Positions 21,490 to 35,300 of a stretch of 40,039 nt of DNA are shown here, piece after piece. The translations under genes and the position numbers were made by a program. The notes under the pieces are model-generated. The model had not been told where the DNA came from, did not search any database, and saw only the letters and a program-made list of their open reading frames with translations. The stretch covers positions 415,155-455,193 of the forward strand of contig NMRA01000312.1 of the NCBI GenBank assembly GCA_002633005.1, read 5' to 3'. The DNA comes from Phoronis australis. Taxonomy: Eukaryota > Phoronida > Phoronidae. Within the stretch, counting starts at the first letter, position 1. Every line of letters begins with the position of its first letter.

Positions 21490-23150
21490 TATGTTTCATT
21501 CTTATTATTACGTTAACACCTTTTTACGTCAAAATTAATTTTCAAGAAAGGTAAATTCATAGGAAAATAACCCCATGGTCGATTTTAATGAAACATTTTA
21601 TAAATGAAAGCTAAACCGGTCACCTCAAAAACGCTGTTAAGAATTTTCGCGTGCTCGTTTACTTTTGTTTCTATACCAAATTAACTCGCACAGCCTAAGG
21701 TATTTTTTGTAAAAAAGTGGCAGTCGCAGTCGTCTATCATACTGTACGCAAAAATTGGGCATTTAAAAGGAAAATCCTACTAAGTTTTTTTGAGATTGAA
21801 GATTAAGTATCGAAATTGGAAAGATTCAACAAAATTCGCTTAGCCGTTTTGGAGAAATGTTTCTAAGTTCAAATTAAGTCGATTTACCGATTTATTTTTT
21901 TCACAATTAACTTCCTGTGTGTGGCACAGAGGCGGTGCATGCAGACGCACAACTCGCCGGGAATCAAAACCACACCCTGCTATCTAACGTACACCTCCTG
22001 GACTCAATACTGCAGCGATTCAGCGAATGAAAAGACTAAAGATAATTACGGAAACTGATCTATGCCTGCCGGGAGATTCGATTTGAGTGACACCTTGTAA
22101 TCTTAGACCCCGGATAAGCTGTAAACAACTTTCCACGCGGTTGAAGGTGGTTTTGCTCGCTACTCAGTATATATTTAGCATTGGAAGTTCCCAGAGAATA
22201 AAGATAGGGTATTTTGGTAGACATATGTGAAATATTGTAAAACCGGCCAATTCTTTTAATAAGGTTTGAGATATCCTTAAATCATTCTCCCAAAAAAACA
22301 AAGAAATGAAAAATAAAAATGAATAGCAATGAATAGTCCTTGGAAAATACACTATGCAGTGGCATAGTCCTTTAAAGAGTTCCCGCCACGCAATTTCTAT
22401 GGTTTTGGGGTTTCAGTTGTTAATATGAAATGAATACAATGAAGTCTAACTAAATAAGCACGTTTTATGCCATGTCCTACTGCGGATGTCATCTTCCTTC
22501 GGATGTTGCGTTTTACCACCGGGTCACGTGGAAAACAATGGGTTGTTCACTGAGCGAAGACTGAAACCGCGACCCTTATCTCTATTTATAGCGTTAGTCG
22601 CCTACTTGATCCAAATAGACTTCCCATATACCTCGTGTGAACGCTCTTTATTTTTCCAAAAAAAATCTTGAATCTTTCTCGTAAAAAGTTTTCGTGCATG
22701 ATCAAGCTTTTAGTTATCAAAATCAGTAGTGGCACTTGATTTACTTAGCCGGTTCTGCCTAGTCAACCAGCTAAAATGTTTGATTGATTCTTGATGACGA
22801 CATCTGACTTACTGACCAATCAGATGTTGGGCGACCTGGTGACAAAGCCAATCAGGTGCATCCAATGCGACCATGAACTATGGTTTCATAGTGTACAACG
22901 CATACGGGCAAGTGTTGAAGATCTGAACATTTTAGCCATTCAACACAACTTTTAGAGCAATAACGTGATCGATTGAACTGACATCCCTTATTGGAGGTTT
23001 TCACTCGCTGAGTAATTTACAGTTCAGTGCTAAAGCCTCATCCACTGCCATGTTTGAATACCATAGATTTGGTTCGTGGTATGCACAATAATCTGTTGAT
23101 TTTAAGTTTGGAACATCGTATAACACATTCAATGTGACAAATTTCATGGT
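21490..23150. other. Intergenic DNA 3' of the Kazal gene, nothing recognised
   Basis: No open frame with a known motif on either strand. It separates the transposon-rich left part from the 3' end of the minus-strand Kazal gene. A minus-strand AATAAA at 22647-22652 could be a distal polyadenylation signal. Confidence 0.45.
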
Positions 23151-23153
23151 ATG

Positions 23154-23159
23154 TTTAAT
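23154..23159 (-). terminator. Candidate polyadenylation signal ATTAAA
   Basis: On the minus strand ATTAAA occurs about 75 bases after the stop codon of the Kazal gene, a normal position for a short 3' UTR. The hexamer alone is weak evidence. Confidence 0.35.
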
Positions 23160-23231
23160 GATCTACGATACAGAATACGCTTAACATGATCACTCGTGTG
23201 AATTCTCAACGATAAGACGATCGTAAACCAT

Positions 23232-23326
23232 TCACATTGTTTTACAGGATCCGGAACTCTTCAAGTAAATTGGCTTGCCTTTCAAGCGCGACTCGCATTC
23301 GGCTTCCATGAACTCGCACACATTGT
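23232..23326 (-). CDS. Kazal gene exon 16 (terminal)
   Basis: Acceptor gatatttcag at 23327. With the last base of exon 15 it makes Asn-Asn-Val-Cys4, then Cys5 and Gly-Ser-Cys6, completing K15. Three further residues (Lys-Thr-Met) precede TGA at 23232-23234. The protein thus ends directly after its last Kazal domain, as expected for a soluble secreted inhibitor. Confidence 0.88.
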
Positions 23327-26300
23327 CTGAAATATCAACAGGAGAGTACGTGATAAATCCTAGGGTGGATGAATTAAAATAAATGGCTGTAAGCACAAGC
23401 TTATGAAAGCTAGTACAGTAGTCTATCCAGATATCGTTTAATTAAGTGACATTACTTTGAAACCTACGGCCTATTGTAAGCATTATGAAATACGCAGGTG
23501 AAATGCAACAAACTGTGCGTAAAATTTTCCGTGCAATAGATGCAATTAAGAGATCGTCCGTGATTGATACAACGCGGTCTAGTTTTGGAAAGGTTGGCCA
23601 ACCCTGTCAACTATGTACTGTTGATACTCTTGTTTACTTGGCAGTAATCTGAAAGACCTGTTTTCTACCATGAAAAAACGGTTACTGACAAAACTCAAGT
23701 TCCGTCCAAGAAGTTCTAACTTTTGATTTAGACCTCTTAGGTATACCGCATTAAAATGTTCTCAACTTGTTGCTTACGCCGATGAAAAGTGATTGCAGGG
23801 TTTGCAGAGAACTGAAAGTCCGCTTTTCCTTGAGACCATTGTCGACTCGTAAAATGACACGCCGTTCCAACCCAATTTACAGAACCTGTTCTCGAGTAAT
23901 GATTAACTGCCAAGCTTCTTTCTAATCCATGAAATAACCTTTAGTTTGATTAAGGAACAATTTGAGACCATTTCACAACGGTGAATGGTCTAAATCAAAT
24001 TTTTGTCTTTGTGACGGAAGGCGGGATTATATCACCATCGAAACGAATGTTGCGCAGTTATTTCATGTCATTCCCGATGCACTCATTCCGACGCTAATAA
24101 TGAAATCATACAGGGGAAGTAATTATGAGCTGAAGGCATGCCACTAAACCTGATTACGGACAGCTGTGACGAACGTCTCAGGCACAGGTTATTGTGGGGA
24201 AGCGATCAGACCGACATAACGAACTCAACTGAGCTCTATCGTCCATTTTCTGTCGTGAATTTGATATAGGAAAGAACAGCGGTGGCCTAAACAACTTCAT
24301 AATCGAGGAGTTTGGTAGCTGGTCTCGTTCACCTACGTCTAGATTAGCTGATTTATCTTCCATAGATCTGTGCTTCGTGTGTATACATTTTTGCTATCCG
24401 TAAATAGTTTAATGGCTAAAAATTGGATGTTTATGAACGCAGAAAGTGACATCGGTGGCAAAAATTCTATGAAGCGATTATGACGTTCACAGTTACACCA
24501 GTAACGTCAATTATTAAGCGCGTGATGACGACGACTTACTGTAGGTGATTCCGTCGGAGCCACACATTGGCGACACAACGGTTCCACACATGCGCTTGCA
24601 CTGGTTATCAACAACCAGAGGTGTAGAATACGTAACTGCTCGTCTGGTTGTCAGCGTTACTTTTTTACATTGACCTTTGTACTCGAGTGTCAAGGACTTG
24701 CCAGTCAACTTGGACATGCATTGAGCCTTCTCAAACACACACTTGTTGGCTGAAATAAAGAGGAAATGTATTGAATTATCATTATTTTCAGATTTTAACA
24801 CTCAGATGGAGAAAGTCGTTAAGAAATTGTTTCCACCCAATATTTGATTCAGTGGTTCGTATAAATACGGCACTTTGTGAGAGCCTTATCTTTTTTTAGT
24901 CGACAACTGCAGGTATTGTTGTCGCGTAACATGTGCCGAAGACAACTCAATACTACATTAGAAGGCATATTACGGCAACTAAGTTATGGACCTTTGCGGA
25001 TAGTATGCACTGGCGCCTAGTCACGAGAGGGGCACAACAGGGGCATGGCCCCCTGTTTATTGTAAAACACCCTTACCCGTTCAAAAATAATTTCAATTTA
25101 CGTTTGCCCTCCCACCCCTTTCTGTTCTTTGCGAAGTGCCCGCAGGTTGACACTCATTTTAACCCGCCACCCTGGTTGGACACCCCGTTCAATACAGTGC
25201 GAATTTACACAAGCTTTACTCAAGCAATCAAAAACGGATATTTTGTGAGTCTGAATCCATTTGCACTTTTAAGTGTATGAATCACAGGTAATTGTTTTTA
25301 TATTCTTTGTGGTTGCGTCAGTGATTTTTTCCGACACATACTGCAATGAACGAGACAGCGGTAACTAGCACAGAAGTGAGTGCCTTGATGTAAACGTTTT
25401 CAAATAGCAAAGGATGTGAAAGGTGAAGAATCTAAAGTCTTTGTTTTGCTGAACTCTATGGTGGGCCGTTGAGGGGAAAGTGTCGCCGTAAAATTACGCT
25501 CGTAATTACGAGCGTAAATTAAATTGCAGGAGTGTCGCCGTACAATTACGCTCGTAAATTAATTGAGGGAAATGTTTCCGTAAATTACGCTCGTAAAATA
25601 CCTTAAGAACGTTCCAAATTTAAACCAATCAGTGTTAACCTAACATACACAACCGTTGCTGGGCAGTTCGTTCTTGCACAATCGCTGAAATTGCAGCAGC
25701 GATTTAAGCCGCCATGATTCATTGCTCGTAGCGTCGACGTGTAACCCGTCAGAAAATAAGTATTTACATGAGCGCGCGCGACCGTGAGTTGTAAAACGTC
25801 ATTGGCTAAGAGTTTAAACTAAATTACGAGCGTAATTTTACGCCATAAAGAATTAAATTACGCTCGTAATTTTATGGCGTAATTAACGGCGTAAATAACG
25901 ACGTAATGTACATAACTACGCTCGTATTTTTCCGGCGACGCTTTCCCCCCAACGGCCCATCATAGAACTCAGCTGTTTACTGAAAATCTTACAGTAGGTC
26001 CTTCCGTTAGATCCACACACCGGCTGATACAACCAGGAGCAGAAACGATTGCAGAGCTGTGCGGGTGACTTAGTAGGGGGAGCTGTTGTCGTTCCCATGG
26101 ATTCGCAGGTTCCAGTGTGTCTCTGAGCGAGTTTGGTAGAGTTGAATTTTGCGATGCATTGAGCAATCTGCAGTTTGCATTGATTTTCTGAAAAGATATG
26201 AAGCATCCATCGCTTAAACGGTAAGGTCTTTCTAGTTCCTTGGCTGATAGCGGCGGTCTCATTTTTGTAATGGTCCTGTAATGTCTGGGAGGTACACAGA

Positions 26301-29300
26301 GCGAAAATCAGTTTTGCCAAAATCACACTGTACCACAGAAAAAAAGACCCCGAATAACAAGGAACTATATTGTAGTTTTCATTATAATATCATTTTGTAA
26401 TTTTAGTTTTTAGATTCTAATATTGTTTCATAAAATTATTGAGCATATGTTGTGGGAGAATGCCAAGTGTTGAACAAGTGTATACTGACAAGTATGTTTG
26501 TATTCTCCGGTTTTTGTAGTAGACCAAAATTAACTTAGAAAAAATCATGCATCACCTTACTAGAAAATTCCTAGTAATTAGTAATTATGTTTTATACTTA
26601 CTGTAAGTAATGCCATCTGTGCCACAGACCGGTTTGTAGGTTGAAAAACAGAATTTGTAGCATAGTTGTTGTGGAGTTTTGGTAGGTGGCGCTTTTGTGG
26701 TTCCCATGGACTCGCATGTTCCAGTGTGTTTCTGAGCTAGTTTGGTAGAGCTGAATTTTGCGATGCATTGAGCAATCTGAAGTTTGCATTGATTTTCTGA
26801 AACGATACGAAGCATCGATCTTTCAAATGGTAAGGTTTTTCAAGTTCTTCGGCTGATAAACGTTTTGACCATACGCTGCGGGAGAGTGAAAATGTTGAAC
26901 AAGTGTATACTGACAAGTATGTTTTGACTCATAGGTTGTCGTACTGAACCAAAACTAATTTAGAAAAAAAGTCATGCGTCACCTTACTCGAAAATTCATA
27001 GTAATTGGTAATGATGTTTTTATACTTACTGTAAGTAATTCCATCTGTACCACAGACCGGTTTGTAGGTTGAAAAACAGAATTTGTTGCATAGTTGTTGT
27101 GGAGTTTTGGTAGGTGGCGCTTTAGTTGTTCCCATAGACTCGCATGTTCCGTCGTGTTTAATTCTCAATGTTTCGTTAGTCTGAACTTTTAATTTGCACT
27201 GTGCGACCTCGAAGAAACACATATTGGCTAAAACGAAGGAAACGAAATTGAACTTTCCAATTAAAAGTTCCCACGGTGCAATAGCAATCTGAAACCACAC
27301 AAAGTAAAAAGTGCTTTACGCATTAACAGCAAGAGGCCTGGTTGTGCAACCTACGCCTGTCGGCCGCCATTGACGATTAGAGATTGTAATTGTTTTAGCG
27401 TCTGTCAAAGAGAGAGAGTGTGTGTGTGTTGTTCTGAGGTTTCTTTCTAACACTAAGGCTACACAGACGCAATATCACAACATTTCCCATGTCTAGATAG
27501 CCGTGAATCGAATAAAAATGGAGCAATTAGTTTGAGAAGGGTTTTACTAGGGTGCCAATGCATTCTAGTTTCAAAGTTGGATTGCGAGAATAGTCAGACA
27601 ACCGTGAACAGTTTCAAAAATTGGTGATAATGTGCACTTTAAAATGCAATATCAATTACTATAAAATACCCATTAATATGTTGTTGTGTACATTAATACT
27701 CACTGTAAGTTACGTTGTCCTCACCACAAAGTGGTTTATAAAGCCTAAAACAAAAGCGTTCGCATCTTTCTAGTGGAGTTTTGGTGGCTGGAGGTTCGCA
27801 CGTGTCGTTTTTTACGAAAGACAATCTCAGTTTACCGCCAAAGTTTTCGTAGTAGCATTGTGTTCGAAGGAACGTGCAGTAGTTTTCTGAAAACATCCAG
27901 ATCAGAGATACTTAGAAATCGCTTACTTTAATACTCGAAAGTAGTCCTCCTTTGAATAGTTTGAATTTTCTGGACATTAATACATCTGACAACACTTGTG
28001 TTTGTTAAATAACTATCACCCACATCTACAGTTCTTCAGTTCTTGCGTACATTAAGTCTGAAATTTAAAGTGTTTGTTTTAACTATTTGAACTTACTACA
28101 ATGTCATGACTATAGACTAATTGATATGTGCAAGACAATGGTCGAAATGAAGTTATTGTAAAGAGTGCATGAAGCCGAACACAAAAGCATGTCATCAACT
28201 TGATTAAGTAAACAATTACTCACGGAAGGTTTTCTGTTGGTTTCCGTCCGTGGCGCAAACCGGCCCGTCGTTGATTGCTAGAGAGCAATTGCGACTACAG
28301 AGGTCACTCACGTCAACACACTTTCCATTGCTCTTGATTGTAAGTTCATCCGGATTAGTCAGCGTATGAACACACTTTTGGTATTCAAAACTGCACTTGT
28401 TAGCTGAAAAAAATGATTGAAATTCAAACGGAAGGTAAATCAAATTGACATTATCGGTGAGGAAAGTGATTTTCTGAAATTAGCAGTAACGCGTAATCGA
28501 AATCACAATCCCCGTGGTTGCAGGCAAACACAGCTGGCGGAGCTAAACTCTACTTGATAAATACAGATTGTTTTCATTGGTAAAGTTACCGGCCTTGATT
28601 CAGGGAATAGCTTGAGGATCTACGGAGGAGGGGGTTCAGTGGGGTTAACCCCCCACCCCTGGGACAGGATCAAAAATATAAATTATAAAACGTCACCAGA
28701 AAAACGAAATCAACTACAAAAACAAGAAAATCTCTCACGCGCCTCGGATTCACGCGATTCCTAAGCACCCCCCAAACGTAGATATGCCAGTGCTCTGGCT
28801 AAAACTAGTAACGTTTTATGAGTCTATATCATCCAACAATAATGTCAAACCTATGGACGCAAAATCAATAATATCCCAATGCAGCGTCACGTTTGAAGAT
28901 CAGTGTTCTGGAGCCCTTGGTTTTCTTATTTAGTATGGGAAGTAAGCGTTTCTAACTGGATAATTTAATGGAAATATTTACCTCTGATATGTTGACGTAC
29001 TCAAGTTTGAAGTTAAAGGTTTCGACTTGACCTACAGGTAATTAGCAGTGTGTGGGACCTTAAAATTGCCTTTAATGAAATTTTGAATTAATAGTGCGCT
29101 GCTGCTTGGTCACCGTCGATTGACTTTTTGTTAAAAGTTTTATGACATAAAGTGCTGCGTTCTTCCAAAGCAACATCCGATACGTTTTATACTTGAACTA
29201 CAAGCGGCCTCTGCTATACACAGAGCTCAAGAAATTAGCGCGCTGTGAGTAACAATAGTCAAATAGAACTCAAGAATGCAGTGGCCCAAGAAGACACTGA

Positions 29301-32300
29301 ACTTTCTCCCTGAAAATAAAACTAATAATATTATAACAATTGTTTTTTCAATGTCATCTTTGGGCCACCGTAAAACTTTGTCTAGGTAACATTATTAGAA
29401 AGTGACAGGTTTGGAATTCTGGCTCCAGCACTTACGATATGTTTTGCCGTCACTACCGCACACTGGGGCGTATTTCTCTTTATCGCATTTGTACTGGCAG
29501 TTGCCCCCGGAACACATGCCGTCATACACTTTAGATATATTTAGTCCTGGGTTAGACTTCTGTCCTTCGCACTCGGCTTGTTCCATGAAGCATTCGTTAG
29601 CTAAAATAAGAAGAACATAGTTTTCTAAATTTCTTTTTCTACAATTCCAAAGGGTAGAAGTAATGACATAGCCGCGCCTCTAAGTTTCATCACGGTCCTC
29701 CAACTCTCTCCTTAGTAGCCAGCGTTCTCTAGACTTAAGAATACCCCTCAAACGCCAGAGTGCAAATCCCCGGGACCAGATTCCGCGCCCACACTCTTAA
29801 TGAACTGGCGAGGAATCTGGTAGCCAAGACAGAAGTTTGCTCATCGTGTCTAGAGCATTTTCGGTGCGGGTTTGGGACTTGTACCACACGTGTCAGCTGC
29901 CCCGGACTAGGGTTTCAGGATAGTAGCTGAAATTTGGAGGCGCAGCCAAAGAATTGTTTCCCTTTCCTACTTCGTTCTCCTTTTCCCCATCGCAGACTCT
30001 ATAAACGCAAATACATGCATAACAAAATGAGTCATGCAGTGAAAAACGTTCTTTAAGATAAAATGTGTAAACTAACTTTGATTTCTAACTTATCTTAACC
30101 TGATGACCCAGTTAACTTAAAGATCACACGGTAAACAAATACGACTCTCCTCAGATCCCTTTCAAAAGTTCCGACCTACACTGCGTGGTGAAAATGTCAA
30201 GCTACGTCCTTTTAAGTAAAAATTACGTTGTATATCTAAACTGTCATTTTCGTATGCTCGGATCTAGTTTTTTATATCGCATCATTCCTTCACGTGTGAA
30301 CGAGTGCATGTTTAGCCAAACAATGCATCACTGGATTCTTTTCCATGAAAAGAGACTTCTGCCAGAAATCAGAAATTTTGTATTACGTCCCACTCGATTA
30401 TCCCGAAAACCAATTTGATATCACTTCAGTAAAGCACAAAGCCTCTGAGAAACTGTACAGAATATTGCCACTTAACTACTTAACGTGTAAACGTGGCAAA
30501 ACTTTAATCGTCAATAACGAAGGCAAAATTCATGTCTTCTGTCTAAAGTTACTTTTACGAAGTGGACCCCTGATTGCATAGCACTGAAGAGACAGACTAT
30601 CACAAAAACACAGCTCACTCTCTCATGGATATACCTTGGCACTCAAGAACACGGTTAACTTACCTGTCTGACCTATACAACCCCACACTTATCGAAAGGC
30701 AGGTTATGCATTCAAAAAACATGGCACCTGGACCGCATGCTCGGATCCGGCACATGTAAACACTGCTCACGGACTCCTCTCTGATCGTGCACGCGATTCT
30801 AAACCCTGTGAGTCAGTAAGCGGTGTTTCGGGATGTGTACGCCAAGTTTTCTGAATGCAGGCGTGTGTGTGAGTCACGGAACTGAGTTACAGTTCTAAGA
30901 GTCGTGTTCTTGTGTGCGTCAGTCGTGGTGTTCGAAAACCTGCAAGTTAGTGTTTCTGTCGTATTTCTACATGAGCAATCCAGGAGCAACGTTTTCACAC
31001 ATAATCTACACAAACAAGGTGTCTAAAAATTGGACTCCAATGCTTGCACTTATACGTGAATCTACGTATGCATGTTCGTTGCCTGTTGATCTAGATTTGA
31101 CTGAGGGCTCCCTTTCACTGCACACAGCATTCATCTCTACCAGTAAAGGCCCCTTGGGTCCTCTGCAGCTGTTTATTCAGGTTAGTGGGTAAGTTGGCCC
31201 TGACTGAAAGGTAGTGCAGGGCAGTTAAAAGGTTACTAAACCCGGCTTTAGCCCTGAAACGAAATAATGCTTGACAACCCTCGACAACCCTCAAAGGTTG
31301 GAGCACGATTTGAAAACTCCGTTCAACGGGCAAGCTTGACTTAACACATAGGCGAGAACGACCATCTACCAAGAACCATGATATCCAATCTGTGATACAG
31401 AGAGTATAAATTTTTAATTAAATCCTGCTTTCACGATTCAAGAGGAACGCCAAAGATGCATTAACAGGATTGATTGAAATCACCAAAACAAGGTAACGTA
31501 TCCTTTTAAAATTGCCATGTAATGAACTATACTTACAATACGTCTTTCCGTCACTTGCGCAGACAGGTTTGTAGATGCGCGGACAGTATTTTATGCATGT
31601 CTCTTCCATAGCCACAGCATCGTATGAAGCCACACATTCGCCCTTGTACGCCATGGTAAGAACAACATTTCCGTCTCTCTTTGCAAAACATTGAGCAATC
31701 TTTAGCGCGCATGTGTTACCTGAAAAAGTTGAGGACATATTTACCGTTTCCGAATGCAACTTTGACGTGAAAAATATATAATGGCATTATCGAAACATTG
31801 TAATGGCAATGAAATTTAATTTTTTTACATATTGTCATTTCGGTATTATCGGAGATATTGAAAGAATTGAATAATTGTTCCTTAAGAAACTGTTTTGTGT
31901 TTGCCTTTTAAGTCATTCAAAAGTCTGAGCTTCGTTTAAAACGCGCACAGCAACTTTTTATCTACATACGAGGTAGAGGGTACCGGGCTCGATTCCCGAC
32001 TTTTCCAAATTTTCGTAAGTCATATCAGGTCTATCCGATATACTTGCAAAGTACGAGTGTTTGACACGTTAGTCTAGCAAACACCTACGCAGCCCTAGTA
32101 TCGATGGTGCTGCTGAATTCAGGACGTCAAGCAAAAAACCAGTTGCCTAATTATGATTGACCAAATGGTGTCACCTAAAACATATTTCTTGTTAGAAAAA
32201 AATCAATATTGACACAGATGAATACTTTCAGATATCTGTTTTGAAGCCGAGAAAACATGTGGATAAGTTTTGACGTCATCAGATATTACCGGTCTCTGTT

Positions 32301-35300
32301 TATTTATTACAGTCTTTCTAAAAATCTTAATGGGTATTAGAACTATCACAACTTGCAAACGCTTCACTGATTTCCAAACTGTTTGTGTTAATCAATCAAC
32401 AAAGACTGGAAGAACAATTGCGTGCCAGGATTTTTAATTTTTAAGCTATGTATCGACCGCTAACGTAGAAGAATTGCCTTCACCTTTTTCAAATGCCTAG
32501 GACTAAAGTAGCTAAAAACGAAAACTAATATTCTATGAACCTGTATTTACAATGTACAGTATAACTGTTTTGAATATATCTCGACAATTTATACTCGCAG
32601 AAGTGAAAACGGGAACTCTTTCGAGAATATAGTACTTTTTTGATGTTCCAGAGTTTGTAAAATAATTTTGTTATTGTTCAAAACACTAAAAATTTTAAAT
32701 TAATGATTATTTAAAAGTATATGAAAGTCTCCTTCATTGAAAGTAGAGTGAACTAAACAAAACAAAACAAAACAAAACAAAACGGATCTTTAGGCCTTAA
32801 CGTCCCGAGACCTGCGACACCTGTTTGCGTCAGAGCCTATCCTTCCTTTTCCGAATCAAAACGGATAACTGAAAGGATCTGTTATCCTAGCGGGACTAAA
32901 ACAAAAAGTAAAAACTACGGTGGCCCGAAAGTATCATCGCTATTTTAGTTTATTAATTTTTTTTATTTTTCCTTTTCCACCTGGGATGAAATATTTCAAC
33001 CTAGGTGGAAATTATTTTTACCCGGGTGGAAATTATTTCAACCTAGGTGGAAACTATTTCAACCTAGGTGGAAAATGAAAAATGAAAAAATATTTAAACA
33101 AAAGTAGCGATGATACTTTCGGGCCACCGTAAAAAACAGTAGTAAGTAGCGAAATAAGAGTGATTTAATGACCGTTTATTTATGGAGGTGTGTTAGCAAC
33201 TTCTGGGTCACGGTTCTAATCACAGAAGTGGTGGTACGTACCATGAAATAGCAGTAAACATTTAGGTTCCAGATGGGTATGGTAGGACGAATACTTACGT
33301 TGCTATTAGTATTGAGTAACAGATGGGTATTGGCCGATTGCCAACAATGGGCTCGAACATAACGGCAAGTAATTTGAAGTACCGGGTGGGTACACAAACG
33401 CCCAATGAGCTACAACAATAATGACAACGCAAGTTCCGGCAAGGCTGAGTGAGCAGACACGGTGTGCTAGAGTGTGTTACGCTAATTTGCCCAGTTTCGT
33501 ACAGCCTGTGTGAGCAGTGCTGTCGTTATAACTTCGTCATTTTTGGTAATGCAGCTCTTTAAAAACTAGTTTTCTCCCTAGAATAACAGACATTAGACTG
33601 GTTCTCAAAATCCGGGGCACCCTTTAAGTGACGATTGAATTTCTAGATAATCCTTTTCCCTTATTGAGACTGAACTTATTCGTCTAGCGGCGAGGTGCAA
33701 GAACGTGTAACTGAGCGTTTGTGGATTTCTTACCATACGTGACGCCATCACTTCCACACACAGGCTGATACTCCACCGAGGAACCCATCTCTTCACAATT
33801 TGGCTGACACTTTCCTTTGTACAAAACTTTAATCCCGTTTCTACCGCGGCACGAAGCAGATTTAAGCTGACAATCGTTGCCTAGCAAACACAGACGCCGT
33901 GAAGAACCACATCAAATTTGTGTTATGAGGGTTTGGAATCATAAAGGGATACTATCGTGTTTACGGTCATTTTGGGACTGCTGTCAGACGGGATGGACTT
34001 TTGGAAGCTGTTGGCTTTGACAAGAGCTCTAAAACAATAAACTCAATCATGTTTTTGTAAAATCTCTTTTATTTATCGAGTGCAATGTAGGTCGACAGCA
34101 GAGCTTGTCTGCTAATGAGAAAGTTCCCGTTTCGAATCCGGGCTGAGACTAATAACCCTTTTCGTAGCTAATGTTACAATAAGGATCAAGGTAAAACCAT
34201 TAAACCGCAAAAAAATAAAGACGGATCATTATCAACTGAAGACGATGGATTCAAAACGCCACATTTGTAAACGATGACATATTTGGTACTGGGAATAATT
34301 CTAAAAACCGGCCAATTATAATCATAACGAGCCCGTACACCAATCTTCTGAGTAGTTCGCGAATGTAAACCCAGAGCCTTACTTTTCAGTAAGAGCTGTA
34401 ATTTTCAAAGGATTGTGTGGTTTTCCAAAATAAACGACCTAGGATAACATACGTCTGTTAGAGAAGACTTGGATTCACATCAATGTGAAATATTTCAACA
34501 GAAATACACCCGAGCTTTTTCCAGATTAGATTTTGAGTCACATTTTCCGTGACACCCTTGTATCCGCTCTCACGAACATTTGAAGTAAAACATTGTCATT
34601 TTAAAACATACGCCCTGGGGCTTGTTATCAGAAAGTCCAGGTAAGCGGTAGTGTTTTAAAAAATGCGAGATGCATATGTACACATTATTCAATATGACTG
34701 TGAAAAGAGATTACGGGTTCACCGTTGGACTTACTGTATGTTTTCCCGTCGCTGCCACAAACGGGGTCGTAGACTGCACCACACATCTGCCTGCAATTTC
34801 GCTCGCACCTTTTTATCCCGTACAACTTCAACGAATATCCTCTCTCCCGGGCTTTACACTGAGCAACGCCGAAGTAGCAATCGTTATCTTAACAGAGTAA
34901 AAAAGAAACCTGAAGCAGCGGAAGGAGTCTCTTCAACTTCTGCTCTCATTGAGACCAATAATAATTTCAATGAAAAATAGACGTCAACACGAAGAACTGC
35001 TAACAAACTTCACATAAGACCACGAGTCTGTGTCACGTAACCATCGAGCACCCACTACTTGTCGAGGGAATGTTTTATTAATGCATAGGACCTGTTACTA
35101 CTCTATAATGATTCAGTTTGTGCTCCAATTTAGCACCAAATGACTATCTGGGTCACGGCACAAGCGTCCTCAGCTTCTGCAAAGATACTATATCCCAAGC
35201 TTTAGGTATCTATAAAATCTTTGGCTTCTGATCGTCCACAATACACTACATAAATAATACAAGGTAGGACACTCCCGGCTAGAAATTCCACAGGTGCTTC

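Larger units (their letters stand above)
31720..33733 (-). other. Intron 7 of the Kazal gene
   Basis: 2014 bases, the longest intron seen. It contains an (AAAAC)n run at about 32756-32784 and the MITE at 32918-33129. A tRNA-like T-arm word (gggctcgattcccgac) near 31986 has no A-box partner. No extra exon was found. Confidence 0.6.

Noticed and set aside
25457-25964. Repeated palindromes that might suggest a CRISPR-like array
   Set aside because: Spacing is irregular, copies occur in both orientations and the whole is bounded by inverted ends and a target duplication, so it is a transposon.
31970-32010. tRNA-like T-arm words here and at about 34129
   Set aside because: Only a B-box-like word is present; no A-box at the right distance and no acceptor stem pairing.
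34663-34980. Plus-strand frames over Kazal exon 6
   Set aside because: They are the antisense of a clear minus-strand Kazal exon with consensus splice sites.
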